From Pseudomonas brassicacearum (lineage in GTDB: Bacteria; Pseudomonadota; Gammaproteobacteria; Pseudomonadales; Pseudomonadaceae), in contig NZ_MOBK01000014.1 of NCBI RefSeq assembly GCF_003732265.1, positions 48,950-112,949 on the forward strand: a stretch of DNA of 64,000 nucleotides, in the 5' to 3' direction. Of this stretch, positions 42,612-51,755 are shown piece after piece; the first letter of the stretch is position 1, and each line of letters starts with the position of its first letter. The notes beneath the pieces are model-generated. The model had not been told where the DNA came from. It saw only the letters and a list, made by a program, of their open reading frames with translations, and did not search any database. The position numbers were made by a program, and so were the translations under genes.

Positions 42612-44225
42612 ATGAACCGGAAAAAAATATTCTCCGCACTCGCCACACCCATACTGTTGTCCGCAATGTATATCCCCGGTATGTCTTACGCCGCCGATAA
42701 GCCACCCAACATTTTGGTGATCATGGGCGACGATATTGGCTGGTCCAACATCGGCGTCTACAACCAGGGCATGATGGCCGGTCGCACCCCCCATCTCGAC
42801 CAGCTCGCCAATGAGGGCATGCGTTTTACCGATTATTACGCCGAGGCCAGTTGTACGGCCGGGCGCGCCAACTTCATCACCGGTGAACTGCCGATCCGTA
42901 CTGGCATGACCACCGTCGGCCAGGCCGGGTCGCCCATCGGTATTCCCGCCGAAGCCGTGACCATCGCCACCGCCCTGAAGTCCATGGGTTACGCCACCGG
43001 CCAGTTCGGCAAGAACCACTTGGGCGATTTGAACGAATTCCTGCCGACCGTCCACGGTTTTGACGAGTTCTTCGGTTACCTCTATCACCTCGACGCCATG
43101 GAAGACCCGGCGCACCCCAACTATCCGAAGGAACTGCTGGACAAGGTCGGTCCGCGCAACATGGTCCACAGTTGGGCCACCGCCACCGATGACAGCACCG
43201 TCATGCCACGCTGGGGCAAGGTCGGCAAACAGAAAATCGAAGACGCCGGCACCCTGTATCCAGAGCGGATGAAAACCGTCGACGATGAAATTCGCGACAA
43301 GACCTTCACCTTCATCGACAAGGCCAAGCAGGACAACAAACCGTTCTTCGTCTGGTTGAACCCGACCCGCATGCACATCGTTACCCACCTCTCCGACAAG
43401 TACGAAGCCATGCGCAATGCAGAAAACGGCTGGTCGGAACAGGAAGCCGGCATGGCACAACTCGATGACGTCGTTGGCGATGTCATGGCCAAGCTGAAAA
43501 AAGACGGGCTGGATGACAACACCATCGTCATTTTCACCACCGACAATGGCGCGGAAAACTTCACCTGGCCGGACGGTGGTACCACCCCGTTTGCGATGGG
43601 CAAAGGTACGGTGATGGAAGGCGGTTTCCGGGTACCTGCCATCGTTCGCTGGCCGGGCAAGGTGCCGGCTAACACGGTGGGCAACGGCATCATGTCGGGG
43701 ATGGACTGGTTCCCGACTCTGGTCGCCGCGGCAGGCAACCCGAACATCACCACGGAACTGCTCAAGGGCAAACAACTGGGCGACACGACCTACAAAGTCC
43801 ATTTGGATGGCTATGATCAGACACCAATGATTACCGGCAAAGGCCCGTCAAACCGGCATGAAATCTTCTACTTTGGAGAGAGCGCGTTGGGTGCAGTGCG
43901 CATTGATGATTACAAGTATCGCTTCATTGACCAGCCTGGCGGATGGATGGGGGCCAAGGTACCGATGGATGTACCGATCCTGACCAACCTTCGTCTCGAC
44001 CCGTTCGAACGCATGGGCTGGCCGGAAAATCAGTCAGCACAGGGCTCCCAACAGTACTTCGACTGGTTCAAGTTCCAGTTCTGGCGCTTTGTGTTTGTCC
44101 AGCAACAAGTGGCCAAACTGGCTGAAACCGCGATCGAGTTCCCGCCGATGCAAAAAGGCGCGAGCTTCAACCTCGATTCGGTCAAGGCCAAGATCGCAGC
44201 GGCTCGGGCGGAGATGGCCAAGTAG
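42612..44225 (+). CDS. Periplasmic sulfatase with CTAGR active-site motif
   Basis: The product has 537 residues with a signal peptide (cleavage near SYAA, about residue 28). The metal site is NILVIMGDDIGWSNIG. The nucleophile is C81 in ASCTAGRANFITG, the CxAxR variant of the formylglycine signature. FGKNHLGDL and FTTDNGAENFTWPDGG supply further active-site residues. The C-terminus has no anchor. It should hydrolyse a sulfate ester in the periplasm. It belongs to a subgroup different from the sulfatase at 26589. It shares its promoter element with the DUF3313 operon and is followed by a terminator. Confidence 0.9.
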   Translation: MNRKKIFSALATPILLSAMYIPGMSYAADKPPNILVIMGDDIGWSNIGVYNQGMMAGRTPHLDQLANEGMRFTDYYAEASCTAGRANFITGELPIRTGMTTVGQAGSPIGIPAEAVTIATALKSMGYATGQFGKNHLGDLNEFLPTVHGFDEFFGYLYHLDAMEDPAHPNYPKELLDKVGPRNMVHSWATATDDSTVMPRWGKVGKQKIEDAGTLYPERMKTVDDEIRDKTFTFIDKAKQDNKPFFVWLNPTRMHIVTHLSDKYEAMRNAENGWSEQEAGMAQLDDVVGDVMAKLKKDGLDDNTIVIFTTDNGAENFTWPDGGTTPFAMGKGTVMEGGFRVPAIVRWPGKVPANTVGNGIMSGMDWFPTLVAAAGNPNITTELLKGKQLGDTTYKVHLDGYDQTPMITGKGPSNRHEIFYFGESALGAVRIDDYKYRFIDQPGGWMGAKVPMDVPILTNLRLDPFERMGWPENQSAQGSQQYFDWFKFQFWRFVFVQQQVAKLAETAIEFPPMQKGASFNLDSVKAKIAAARAEMAK

Positions 44226-44238
44226 GTTCAGCGAATCA

Positions 44239-44265
44239 CGGGCGGCCGCACTGGCCGCCCGTTTT
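44239..44265 (+). terminator. Rho-independent terminator after the sulfatase
   Basis: CGGGCGGCC, a short loop, GGCCGCCCG and TTTT make a strong hairpin 14 bases after the sulfatase stop. The FadL gene downstream thus needs its own promoter or read-through. Confidence 0.85.
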
Positions 44266-44302
44266 CTCTGACGGACGTTTATTGACGCAATAAGGAATTG
44301 GT

Positions 44303-45571
44303 ATGCAGATAAAAACCTCCGCCCTCCCCGCCGCCACCGTGCTCGCCCTGTGCTGCCAGCAAGCCTGGGCCGGCGGCATCATGCTTTACGAAATCGGCAC
44401 GGACAACACCGGCCTGGCCAATGCCGGCGCCGCCGCCCGCGCTCAAGGCCCCTCGACCATCGCCAGTAACCCGGCGGGCATGAGCTACCTGCCAGGCACG
44501 CAGATCACCGGCGGTTTGCAAGTGCTTTACGGTGACCTGTCCTTTGATCGCGATTCCGGAACCAACACCCCAGGCAGCGGCAGTGGCAACGCCCTCGACC
44601 CGATTCCTGGCGGCAGCTTCTTCATCACCCATGAACTCGACGATCACTGGAGCGTCGGTTTCGGCCAGTACGGCGATTTCGGCCTGGCAGTCAATTACGA
44701 CAACGACTGGTCCGGGCGCTATTTCACGCAAAACTCCAGCCTGCTGGGTTTATCGCTGGTGCCCAGCGTAGCGTATCGCTTCAATGAGCAATGGTCGGTG
44801 GGTGTGGGCGTCAAAGCCATGTACGGCATGTTGCAGGCGGATACCGCCATTGATCGAAACCCTCTGGGTTTCGACGACCGCACCGACGGCCAGTACAAAT
44901 ACAAGGACGGCACGTGGGGCTACGGCGCTAACGTCGGGGTGATCTATGCCCCGCAAGTCGGGACGCGCATTGGCCTGACTTATACCAGCAAGGTCGATCT
45001 GGATTTCGAAGACCGGCTGAATGTGAAAGGCGACGGCCGCCTGCTGGATCGCATCAACAACACCAATACCAAACTCGACATGACGGTGCCGCAAACCGTC
45101 ACCTTGAGCCTGTATCAACAACTGGACCGGCAATGGGCGTTGCTGGCTTCGGCCAACTGGCAGGACTGGTCGCAATTCGGCGAAATCGGGGTAGAGGTCG
45201 AAACCACGGCAGCCGGGGCGCAATCGACAACGATCGATGCCCACTTCAAGGACACCTGGCACCTCTCCCTTGGCGCGCAATACCAGGCCACCGAGCAATG
45301 GCTGTGGAACGTCGGTGTGGCGTACGACAGCAGTGCCGTTTCCGACAGCAATCGCAGCGTCATCGTGCCGATGAACGAAAGCTGGCGCATTGCGACAGGA
45401 GCCACCTATGCTCTTAACAAAGACACCGACGTGAACGTCAGTTGGGCCATGGTTTGGCTCGGTGACATGCCCGTCGACCAGACCAAAACCGTTTCGGGCA
45501 CTCGAGTCTCTGGTCAATTCGACAATGCCTGGATACAAGCGCTGACCGGGAATATGACTTGGCGTTTTTGA
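44303..45571 (+). CDS. FadL/TodX-family outer-membrane channel
   Basis: The product has 422 residues. The signal peptide ends at AWA-GG, about residue 23. The start of the mature protein (GIMLYEIGTDNTGLANAGAA) and IASNPAGMSYLPGTQITGG correspond to the FadL hatch with its NPA motif. The rest is a 14-strand barrel closing in NMTWRF with terminal Phe. FadL proteins take up long-chain fatty acids or other hydrophobic compounds. It is placed between a sulfatase and a DUF3313 lipoprotein, so it may admit the sulfated lipid or its product. The substrate is inferred only. Confidence 0.9.
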   Translation: MQIKTSALPAATVLALCCQQAWAGGIMLYEIGTDNTGLANAGAAARAQGPSTIASNPAGMSYLPGTQITGGLQVLYGDLSFDRDSGTNTPGSGSGNALDPIPGGSFFITHELDDHWSVGFGQYGDFGLAVNYDNDWSGRYFTQNSSLLGLSLVPSVAYRFNEQWSVGVGVKAMYGMLQADTAIDRNPLGFDDRTDGQYKYKDGTWGYGANVGVIYAPQVGTRIGLTYTSKVDLDFEDRLNVKGDGRLLDRINNTNTKLDMTVPQTVTLSLYQQLDRQWALLASANWQDWSQFGEIGVEVETTAAGAQSTTIDAHFKDTWHLSLGAQYQATEQWLWNVGVAYDSSAVSDSNRSVIVPMNESWRIATGATYALNKDTDVNVSWAMVWLGDMPVDQTKTVSGTRVSGQFDNAWIQALTGNMTWRF

Positions 45572-45621
45572 TGTGTAGTTAATGAAAAAAAAATGACTCA
45601 AACCATGGAGTAAAAACCACT

Positions 45622-46296
45622 ATGAATCTGTCCCGAAACCTGTTCATCGGTGCGGCATTGACCGGCGTCTTGTTGAGCGGTTGTACCTCAAAAGTTACAG
45701 AGAAGGAGCAGTACTCCGGCTACCTGTCCAGTTACAACAACCTGCAAGAAGTCGAAACGCCGAGCGGTGGCACGGCGATGCGCTGGGTGAGCCCGTCGTG
45801 GAACCCGAATGCGTATGACACCGTGGCGTTCACCAAGCTGGAACTCTATCCAGCGCCGAAACCCAATGAGCGGGTGAATCAGCAGACGCTGACCGATCTC
45901 CAGAGCTACATGACCAGCAAAGCCAAAGCCACGCTGGGCACGAAGTACCGGATTGTGCCCAACACCGCGGCAGCACCGGCGGGTTCTAAAACGTTGGTCA
46001 TGCGCGCGGCAATCACTGGGGTCAGCGCTTCGAATGAAGGCATGCAGTGGTATGAAATCCTGCCGATCACAGCGGTTGTAGGGGCGACACAAGCGGCCAC
46101 CGGTCACCGCGACCAAGACACCGAAATGTATATCGAAGCCGAATTGGTCGACGCCAAAACCAATCAGACCGTGGCCCGAGTGGTCCGCAAGATATTCGGC
46201 AAATCCCTGGAAAATGAAAGCCAGAAAGTCACCGCCAAGGATTTCAAAGTGGCCATCGACAAGCTGACCTCTGATCTCCAGGCGTTTATCAGGTAA
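45622..46296 (+). CDS. DUF3313 lipoprotein, paralogue B
   Basis: The product has 224 residues. The lipobox is VLLSGC-TS with Cys at about residue 21. It matches the lipoprotein at 40387 along its whole length (ETPSGGTAMRWVSPSW, KLELYPAPKPNERVNQQTL, AKDFKVAIDKLTSDLQAFI). An AAAAAAAAATGA-rich gap of 50 bases separates it from the FadL gene, with TGGAG before the ATG. With its paralogue it brackets the SlyB, MetA-type, sulfatase and FadL genes. It is probably co-transcribed with FadL. The function is unknown. Confidence 0.87.
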   Translation: MNLSRNLFIGAALTGVLLSGCTSKVTEKEQYSGYLSSYNNLQEVETPSGGTAMRWVSPSWNPNAYDTVAFTKLELYPAPKPNERVNQQTLTDLQSYMTSKAKATLGTKYRIVPNTAAAPAGSKTLVMRAAITGVSASNEGMQWYEILPITAVVGATQAATGHRDQDTEMYIEAELVDAKTNQTVARVVRKIFGKSLENESQKVTAKDFKVAIDKLTSDLQAFIR

Positions 46297-46326
46297 TGCC
46301 AGCCAGTTAAGCCGTGACACTGAACC

Positions 46327-46419
46327 TGTGGCGAGGGAGCTTGCTCCCGCTGGGTCATGAAGTGGCCCCAAAATATGGGCCTGCTTCGCAGTCCAGCGGG
46401 AGCAAACTCCCTCGTCACA
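46327..46419. repeat. REPIN, GTGGCGAGGG type, slightly decayed
   Basis: TGTGGCGAGGGAGCTTGCTC and GAGCAAACTCCCTCGTCACA have two mismatches, so this is an older copy. It marks the right end of the sulfatase/FadL block. Confidence 0.8.
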
Positions 46420-46446
46420 GGTAATCAGCGCGGCAACCTCCTCCGA

Positions 46447-49026
46447 TTATTTTTTCATCCCCACCCGCCGTCGCATCTCGGCCGTAATCGTCTGCCGGGT
46501 TTTCTTCAGGTTCGCCCATGGCTCGTGACCTACTTCGGCCAGGCGTTCATGCACGTTGTGCACGTTCCATTGATTGCCACCCTTGAGCTCGGCCACCTCT
46601 TCGCGAAAGATCGGCACCGATACCGGCAGCCCTTCGCGGGTGCGCACCGCGTACGCGCAAATGGTGGTGGCGCCCAGACCATTGCGCAGGTAATCGATAA
46701 AGATCCGCCCTACCCGATTCTTCGGTCCCGACACTGCGGAAAAACGCTCCGGCAAGAGCTTGGCCATGTGGCTGACAATCGCATGGCTAAAGTCTTTCAC
46801 CTCGTCCCAGCCGAGCTTGCGGGTCAGCGGCACCACCAGGTGAATGCCCTTGCCGCCGCTGGTTTTGAGAAACGCTTTCAACCCCAGCTCATCAAGCACC
46901 GATAGCGTCAGTTGAGTCGCCTCGACCATGCTTTTCCAGGGCAGCGCCGGGTCCGGGTCGAGGTCGAGCACGAAGCGATCGGGCCGGTCGAGGTTGTCGG
47001 CGGTGGCATTCCAGGTGTGCAGTTCCACGGTGCTCATCTGCACCGCGCCGATCAGCGCTTCGGCGTTGTTGATGATCATCACCGGTTGGCCGGTCAGCTC
47101 CTTGTCCAGTGTCGTGATACCTGGAATGGCCAGGCGCTCGGCGTTTTTCTGGAAAAACAGTTCGCCGGCGATACCGTCCGGCGCACGCACCAGCGCCACG
47201 GGACGGTCCTTGAGCTCGGGCAGAATCCACTCGGCAACGCTGGCGTAATACTCGGCCAGTTGCACTTTGGTGGTGCCGCTGGAGGCGTCGATGACTCGGT
47301 CGGGGTGGGTGATGCGCACCTTGCCTTCGCCCAGACCAATCTGGGATGGCGCGGGAGACTCGGTTTTCTTTTTCGCCGCAGCGGCGGTTTTTTTCTCTGG
47401 GGTTTTCACCACGTTCGGGCGCTCCTCAGTGATGCTCTCAGCGGGTTTGTCATCGCGCAGGCCATGGAACACCGCATGGCGCACCGAGCCGTCCTTGGTC
47501 ATCTCGGCGAAGGCCACTTCCGCCAATAGCGTGGGTTTGAGCCAGTGCACACCCTTGGCGTCGAAACCGGTCGGTGGATTGACCACCGCCGGTTTCTTCG
47601 CCAGCAACGGTTTCAACTGCGCGTAGATGCGCTTGAGGGTCGTCTCGTTGAACCCGGTGCCGACCTTGCCGGCGTAACGCAATTTGCCGCTGTCACGGTC
47701 ATGCAAGCCGAGCAGCAATGCGCCGAACGCGTTGCGAGACCCTTTCGGATCGGTGTAGCCGACCACCACGAACTCCTGGCGATGCTTGCACTTGAGCTTG
47801 ATCCAGTCGCTGCTGCGCCGGGACACATAAGGCGAGCCCAGACGCTTGCCGATCAGCCCTTCCATCTGCATCTGGCAGGCGCTGTTGAGCAAGGCTTCCG
47901 GCGCTTCGCCAAACGAATCCGAGAAGCGCAGCAGCGGGTCGTGATTGGCGTTGAGCACAGTGGACAGCGCCACCCGGCGTTCTTCGACCGGCACCTCGCG
48001 CAGGTCCACGCCGTTGAGGTAAGGCAGGTCGAACAGGTAATAAAGGATGTTGGCGCTGGCACCGGAATCGAAGGCGTTTTGCAGCGCCTGGAAGTCCGGC
48101 ACGCCTTGCTCGTTGGCCACCACCATTTCACCGTCGAGCCAGGCCGATTCAAGCCCCAGCGCCGCGAGCGCTTCGGCTTGTTTGGGCAATTTGTGGGTCC
48201 AGTCGTGACCGTTGCGGGTGAAGAGCTTGATGTCGTCGTGATCAATGCGGGCCATGATCCGGTAGCCGTCGAACTTGATCTCATAGCTCCACTCGCCGTC
48301 CGGGGCCTTCTCAACCAATGTGGCCAGCTCGGGTTTGAGCTGGTCTGGCAGAGGGGCTTTATGGGCGCCGGTCAGTGGCGCCGATTTTACTTTGGGCACG
48401 GCCTTGCGCGCGGGTTGCTTGACGGCTTTGGGTTTAGCCGACGACCTGGATTTTTTGGCGACGATGGTCCGGTCACTCAGCACACTGTCGGGCTCGGCCG
48501 CGACCACGTCGTAATCGCTCTCGGGTTTGGCCGCGCTGTCCTGGTGCTTGATCAGAAACCACTGCTCCTGCTTGCCCGGCATGTGCGTGCGTACGAGATT
48601 CCACAGACCGCCGAGCTTCTCGCCTTGCAGTTCGAACTTGAGCTTGCCCTTGGCGTAGGCCTTGGCCGGATCCTCCTGTGGAATCCACACGCCACGGTCC
48701 CAGACGATCACATCGCCGGCGCCGTAATGTCCTTCGGGGATGCTGCCTTCGAAGGTCGCGTAGTCCAGCGGATGGTCTTCGACGTGGACCGCCAGGCGCT
48801 TGACCTTGGGGTCGAGCGACGGGCCTTTGGGCACCGCCCAGCTTTTCAGGGCGCCATCGAGCTCCAGGCGAAAGTCGTAATGCAGGTGCGAGGCGTCGTG
48901 CTTCTGTATGCAGAATTGCAGTGCGTGGTCTTTCGCGTTTTTTTTGCCCGTGCTTTTTTTCGCGGCGGGTTCAGAGGTCGCCGAGAAGTCGCGCATGCGG
49001 TTGTAGTCGTCGAGGTTCCTGTTCAT
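46447..49026 (-). CDS. ligD: Multifunctional DNA ligase D of NHEJ
   Basis: The product has 859 residues with the Pseudomonas domain order. First comes the phosphoesterase (about 30-190; HLHYDFRLELDGALKSWAVP, HVEDHPLDY). Next is the ATP-dependent ligase (about 220-530; the Lys of EIKFDGYR accepts AMP, then WLDGEMV, EGLIGKRLGSPY, DWIKLKC). Last is the archaeo-eukaryotic primase-type polymerase (about 570-850; FVLDLDPDP carries two metal-binding Asp). A Lys/Ala linker joins the domains. It repairs double-strand breaks together with Ku; no ku gene is in the window. Its ATG overlaps the stop of the methyltransferase gene by four bases. Confidence 0.95.
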   Translation of the reverse strand: MNRNLDDYNRMRDFSATSEPAAKKSTGKKNAKDHALQFCIQKHDASHLHYDFRLELDGALKSWAVPKGPSLDPKVKRLAVHVEDHPLDYATFEGSIPEGHYGAGDVIVWDRGVWIPQEDPAKAYAKGKLKFELQGEKLGGLWNLVRTHMPGKQEQWFLIKHQDSAAKPESDYDVVAAEPDSVLSDRTIVAKKSRSSAKPKAVKQPARKAVPKVKSAPLTGAHKAPLPDQLKPELATLVEKAPDGEWSYEIKFDGYRIMARIDHDDIKLFTRNGHDWTHKLPKQAEALAALGLESAWLDGEMVVANEQGVPDFQALQNAFDSGASANILYYLFDLPYLNGVDLREVPVEERRVALSTVLNANHDPLLRFSDSFGEAPEALLNSACQMQMEGLIGKRLGSPYVSRRSSDWIKLKCKHRQEFVVVGYTDPKGSRNAFGALLLGLHDRDSGKLRYAGKVGTGFNETTLKRIYAQLKPLLAKKPAVVNPPTGFDAKGVHWLKPTLLAEVAFAEMTKDGSVRHAVFHGLRDDKPAESITEERPNVVKTPEKKTAAAAKKKTESPAPSQIGLGEGKVRITHPDRVIDASSGTTKVQLAEYYASVAEWILPELKDRPVALVRAPDGIAGELFFQKNAERLAIPGITTLDKELTGQPVMIINNAEALIGAVQMSTVELHTWNATADNLDRPDRFVLDLDPDPALPWKSMVEATQLTLSVLDELGLKAFLKTSGGKGIHLVVPLTRKLGWDEVKDFSHAIVSHMAKLLPERFSAVSGPKNRVGRIFIDYLRNGLGATTICAYAVRTREGLPVSVPIFREEVAELKGGNQWNVHNVHERLAEVGHEPWANLKKTRQTITAEMRRRVGMKK

Positions 49027-50018
49027 GGCGCACCCGCTGCTGACTCAACAATCCCCCCGTTGCCGGGGCCGCCCCGCGTGACGACCAGCGCCACCACGGC
49101 AATCCGTTCCACCCGTTGATAGCCAGGCGTCAGCAATTCTTCGCCGAACACATCGGGATCGAGTTCGCGGTAGGTCCAGCCGAACATCGGCGACTCCAGA
49201 CGCGGGGTCAGCGCCTGGAGGAAAGGGTCGTGGCCATCGATCATCGCCACCCCGGTGTACAGCACCAAAGAGCCGCCGGGGGCCAGTCGATTCAGGGCTT
49301 GCTCGACAATGCGCAGCGACAGTTGCGCTCCGTGCGCCCCGCCGCCATGTCGGTACGCCCGCTCGGCCGGGTCGGCCATGTAGGGCGGGTTGGCGACGAT
49401 CAGGTCGAACTGACCGTCGACGTCTTGCAGCACATCGCTGGCCTCGACGCTGACATTGGCCACCTCGGCGAGCGCGGCATTGATCGTGGTCAGGCGCAGC
49501 GCCGCCGGGTTGATGTCCACGGCGAGCACTTGCGCTTCACGGCGTGCGCGGGCAATTACAATCGCACCGACGCCGGCACCACAGCCGATGTCGACAGCGC
49601 GGCGGATCGGGGCGAAATTCTGTTGCAGATGGGCATGGATCAGCTGCGCAAACCGGTAGGTGTCCGGCCCGAAGAACACCGCGTCCGCCGCGTCAGTGGG
49701 AAAGGCGGAATGCACAAACAGCAGGTCATCCAGGCTCGACCAGCGCACCCGGCTTTTCAGGTGGCCATTGCCTTCCTCGAGCACGCCCGCTCGTTGCAAC
49801 TGCAGCTGCTCATCCTCCGACAACAGACCGGGCTCGAACGGCTGCGACCAACCGAAGACATCGCGCAGGGTCTGGGCCTGTCGGCCGAAGGCGCGATCCA
49901 GCACCCGTTGATGGGTCAGCGGTGTCGGCGTGATGAATCGATAACCGTCGGCCTGCAAACGGCGTCCCAGTTGCAGTAATGCCAGGTCGGCAGCGCTCAG
50001 GTGTTCTTCCTGATTCAT
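49023..50018 (-). CDS. Class I SAM-dependent methyltransferase with NPPY motif
   Basis: The product has 331 residues. The SAM site is AVDIGCGAGVGAIVIARARR at about residue 130, followed by VLAVDINPAALRL. The catalytic NPPY (LIVANPPYMADPAERAYRHG) marks enzymes that methylate an amide or exocyclic amino nitrogen, as in PrmC/HemK or RsmC. An N-terminal helical part (about 1-120) would bind the substrate. AAGGAG before the ATG at 50018 fixes the start. It lies between the heme-oxygenase-like gene and ligD, all in one direction. Its target (protein release factor, rRNA or other) is not known. Confidence 0.88.
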   Translation of the reverse strand: MNQEEHLSAADLALLQLGRRLQADGYRFITPTPLTHQRVLDRAFGRQAQTLRDVFGWSQPFEPGLLSEDEQLQLQRAGVLEEGNGHLKSRVRWSSLDDLLFVHSAFPTDAADAVFFGPDTYRFAQLIHAHLQQNFAPIRRAVDIGCGAGVGAIVIARARREAQVLAVDINPAALRLTTINAALAEVANVSVEASDVLQDVDGQFDLIVANPPYMADPAERAYRHGGGAHGAQLSLRIVEQALNRLAPGGSLVLYTGVAMIDGHDPFLQALTPRLESPMFGWTYRELDPDVFGEELLTPGYQRVERIAVVALVVTRGGPGNGGIVESAAGAP

Positions 50019-50028
50019 GTAAGGCTCC

Positions 50029-51405
50029 TTAACGAAGGCTGGACTTGAGCTCGATGAAGCGACGCGTGGCCAGCAGGCCGGCGGGATCGGCATGCCGCTG
50101 CGCCGACAACCACGGGATCAGCACCTGCATTTGTTCACCAGCGGGAAGGCCCTCCAGTGCGGATTGCAGGCTCTGGACATCCGGATCGCTGGTCGGCAAC
50201 TCGGGTTCCACGGCATCGTGGTTGCTGCGGCGATAGGCCGGTGGTGGGCGCTCGGGTGTCCAGTCGCCGGCAATCCAGTCGTGCAGCAGCTGCTTTTCAT
50301 AAGGGCTGAACACCCCGAACATGGCCGCGCCATCGCCCTCGATCAACTGCCAGAAACGGCTGGCTTGCGGATCCTGGTGGCGCTTGATCCAGCCCTTGTT
50401 TTCCAGGGCGGTGAGGAAACCAGGCAACTGCTCGGGCGCCGATAACCATTGGTTGACGGTCTTGCCTTCAAATCGGCAGTAGTCGGAATGCATGTGCTGG
50501 CCGAACGGGCGTTTGCGTTCGAGCATATTCAGCACTTCGCGGTAGAGGTCGAACGACTCGATGATCGCCCGACTGCCCTGCCCCAGATCATTCAGCCGAT
50601 AACCCAGCGCGACCCGCTGCAAAAATTCCTCGCGATCAGCTTCCAGCGGCATCAGTTGCGATACGGCCTGCACGGCTTTGTGCGCATGGCCGGTGCTGGC
50701 GTTGTCGATGGTCACATGCAGCGTGAAGTAATACGGATCGATGCCGAGCTCGGTGAGCTCATAGGCGCTGATCAACAGATGCAGCGGCAGTTGTTCATAG
50801 CCCAGGTTATAGCCGATTACCTCGGGCAGGTATTCGTCAGCGCACTCACCCAATGCCAGCTGGATCGCGCCTTGCAGGTAGCGCTCGTCGGCGATGACAC
50901 CGCTGTCTTGCAAGCCCAGTTCGGCTAACAACCGGCGATAAATCACCACATGATTTTGCGCCGGGTTGCCGTCGCCCAGTTCTTCCAGATAGGTGCAGAT
51001 CAGCCCGTCGAAACGCGGATCGCGCCAGTGTTGCAGCAACCCGGACAGCCAGGCGCCGTCCACCAGTTTGGTCGGGGCAACCGCTTGCAGGAAAAACAGG
51101 GCATGGGCCTTGTTGCTGAAGTACTGCCGCCCGCCCCCGGCCTTGCGGGCCTTGAGGTAGTCGGCGTATTGGCGGGCCACTTCGGCAAAGTGCTGCTCGA
51201 CAAAGTCTTGCAGGGCCGCCAGGTCGTGGGGCATTGCCTGCGGCAGGTCTTGCGCCTGCTGGAGTTGTGCGTGGAGAAATGTCCGCGCAAGCGGCTGGGC
51301 GGCGTCGCTCAACAGCAAGTGCTCGTAGGTTTGTTTCAGGCTGCCAGCGGCAGTCATTGCCTGCTCATGGGCAGGCCGGGAGTGAAGTCGTGTCAGGGCA
51401 GTCAT
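50029..51405 (-). CDS. Iron-containing redox enzyme family protein (heme-oxygenase-like fold)
   Basis: The product has 458 residues from the ATG at 51405. The central helical domain (about 100-330) fits the heme-oxygenase-like diiron oxidase group, with candidate ligands in ICTYLEELGDGNPAQNHVVI (Glu/Asp/His) and YYFTLHVTIDNASTGHAHKA (His/Asp/His). Such proteins form non-heme di-iron oxidases that cut or hydroxylate small molecules. A C-terminal domain (about 340-458) is of unknown type. It is ten bases upstream of the methyltransferase gene in an operon. A biosynthetic or tailoring role is inference. Confidence 0.78.
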   Translation of the reverse strand: MTALTRLHSRPAHEQAMTAAGSLKQTYEHLLLSDAAQPLARTFLHAQLQQAQDLPQAMPHDLAALQDFVEQHFAEVARQYADYLKARKAGGGRQYFSNKAHALFFLQAVAPTKLVDGAWLSGLLQHWRDPRFDGLICTYLEELGDGNPAQNHVVIYRRLLAELGLQDSGVIADERYLQGAIQLALGECADEYLPEVIGYNLGYEQLPLHLLISAYELTELGIDPYYFTLHVTIDNASTGHAHKAVQAVSQLMPLEADREEFLQRVALGYRLNDLGQGSRAIIESFDLYREVLNMLERKRPFGQHMHSDYCRFEGKTVNQWLSAPEQLPGFLTALENKGWIKRHQDPQASRFWQLIEGDGAAMFGVFSPYEKQLLHDWIAGDWTPERPPPAYRRSNHDAVEPELPTSDPDVQSLQSALEGLPAGEQMQVLIPWLSAQRHADPAGLLATRRFIELKSSLR

Positions 51406-51633
51406 GGGCGCATCTCTCGGTCTATGGCCAGTGGCAGGACGTTCAAGCAACACGTCTCTACATCAGCAGAGCGACGACGCCGGAGAAAAATTCAATTGGC
51501 GTTGAAATTGCCCGGACAGACGGACTTGCGAGTGCCGGAGGATTTACCACGGGTATTGGAGATCGCAGAGGCTTATGGCGTCAGGTTTCTGGTTTGGCGA
51601 GACTCGAGTCAGACGGTTGACCGCGTTATCGTT

Positions 51634-51717
51634 CTTCGCGAGCAAGCCCGCTCCCACATTCGACCAAGTTCTACCTGTAGCACGCGGTTAAATGTGGGAG
51701 CGGGCTTGCTCGCGAAA
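51634..51717. repeat. REPIN, GTGGGAGC type
   Basis: CTTCGCGAGCAAGCCCGCTC and GAGCGGGCTTGCTCGCGAAA form the arms. The gap 51406-51755 around it holds no gene I can support. Confidence 0.85.
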
Positions 51718-51755
51718 GCAATCTCATGAACAACACAGTTTTTATGGCTGTTCCG

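Noticed and set aside
14205..46296. Integrated mobile island
   Set aside because: No integrase, tRNA gene, direct-repeat attachment sites or insertion sequence was seen; the region looks accessory by content only.
47545..49119. 524-codon open frame on the + strand
   Set aside because: Antisense to ligD, whose ligase and phosphoesterase motifs are clear.
51498..51729. Possible TTG-started gene (LALKLPGQTDLRVPEDLPRV)
   Set aside because: It has a weak start and runs through a REPIN, so the C-terminus is repeat-encoded; a remnant is possible but not supported.
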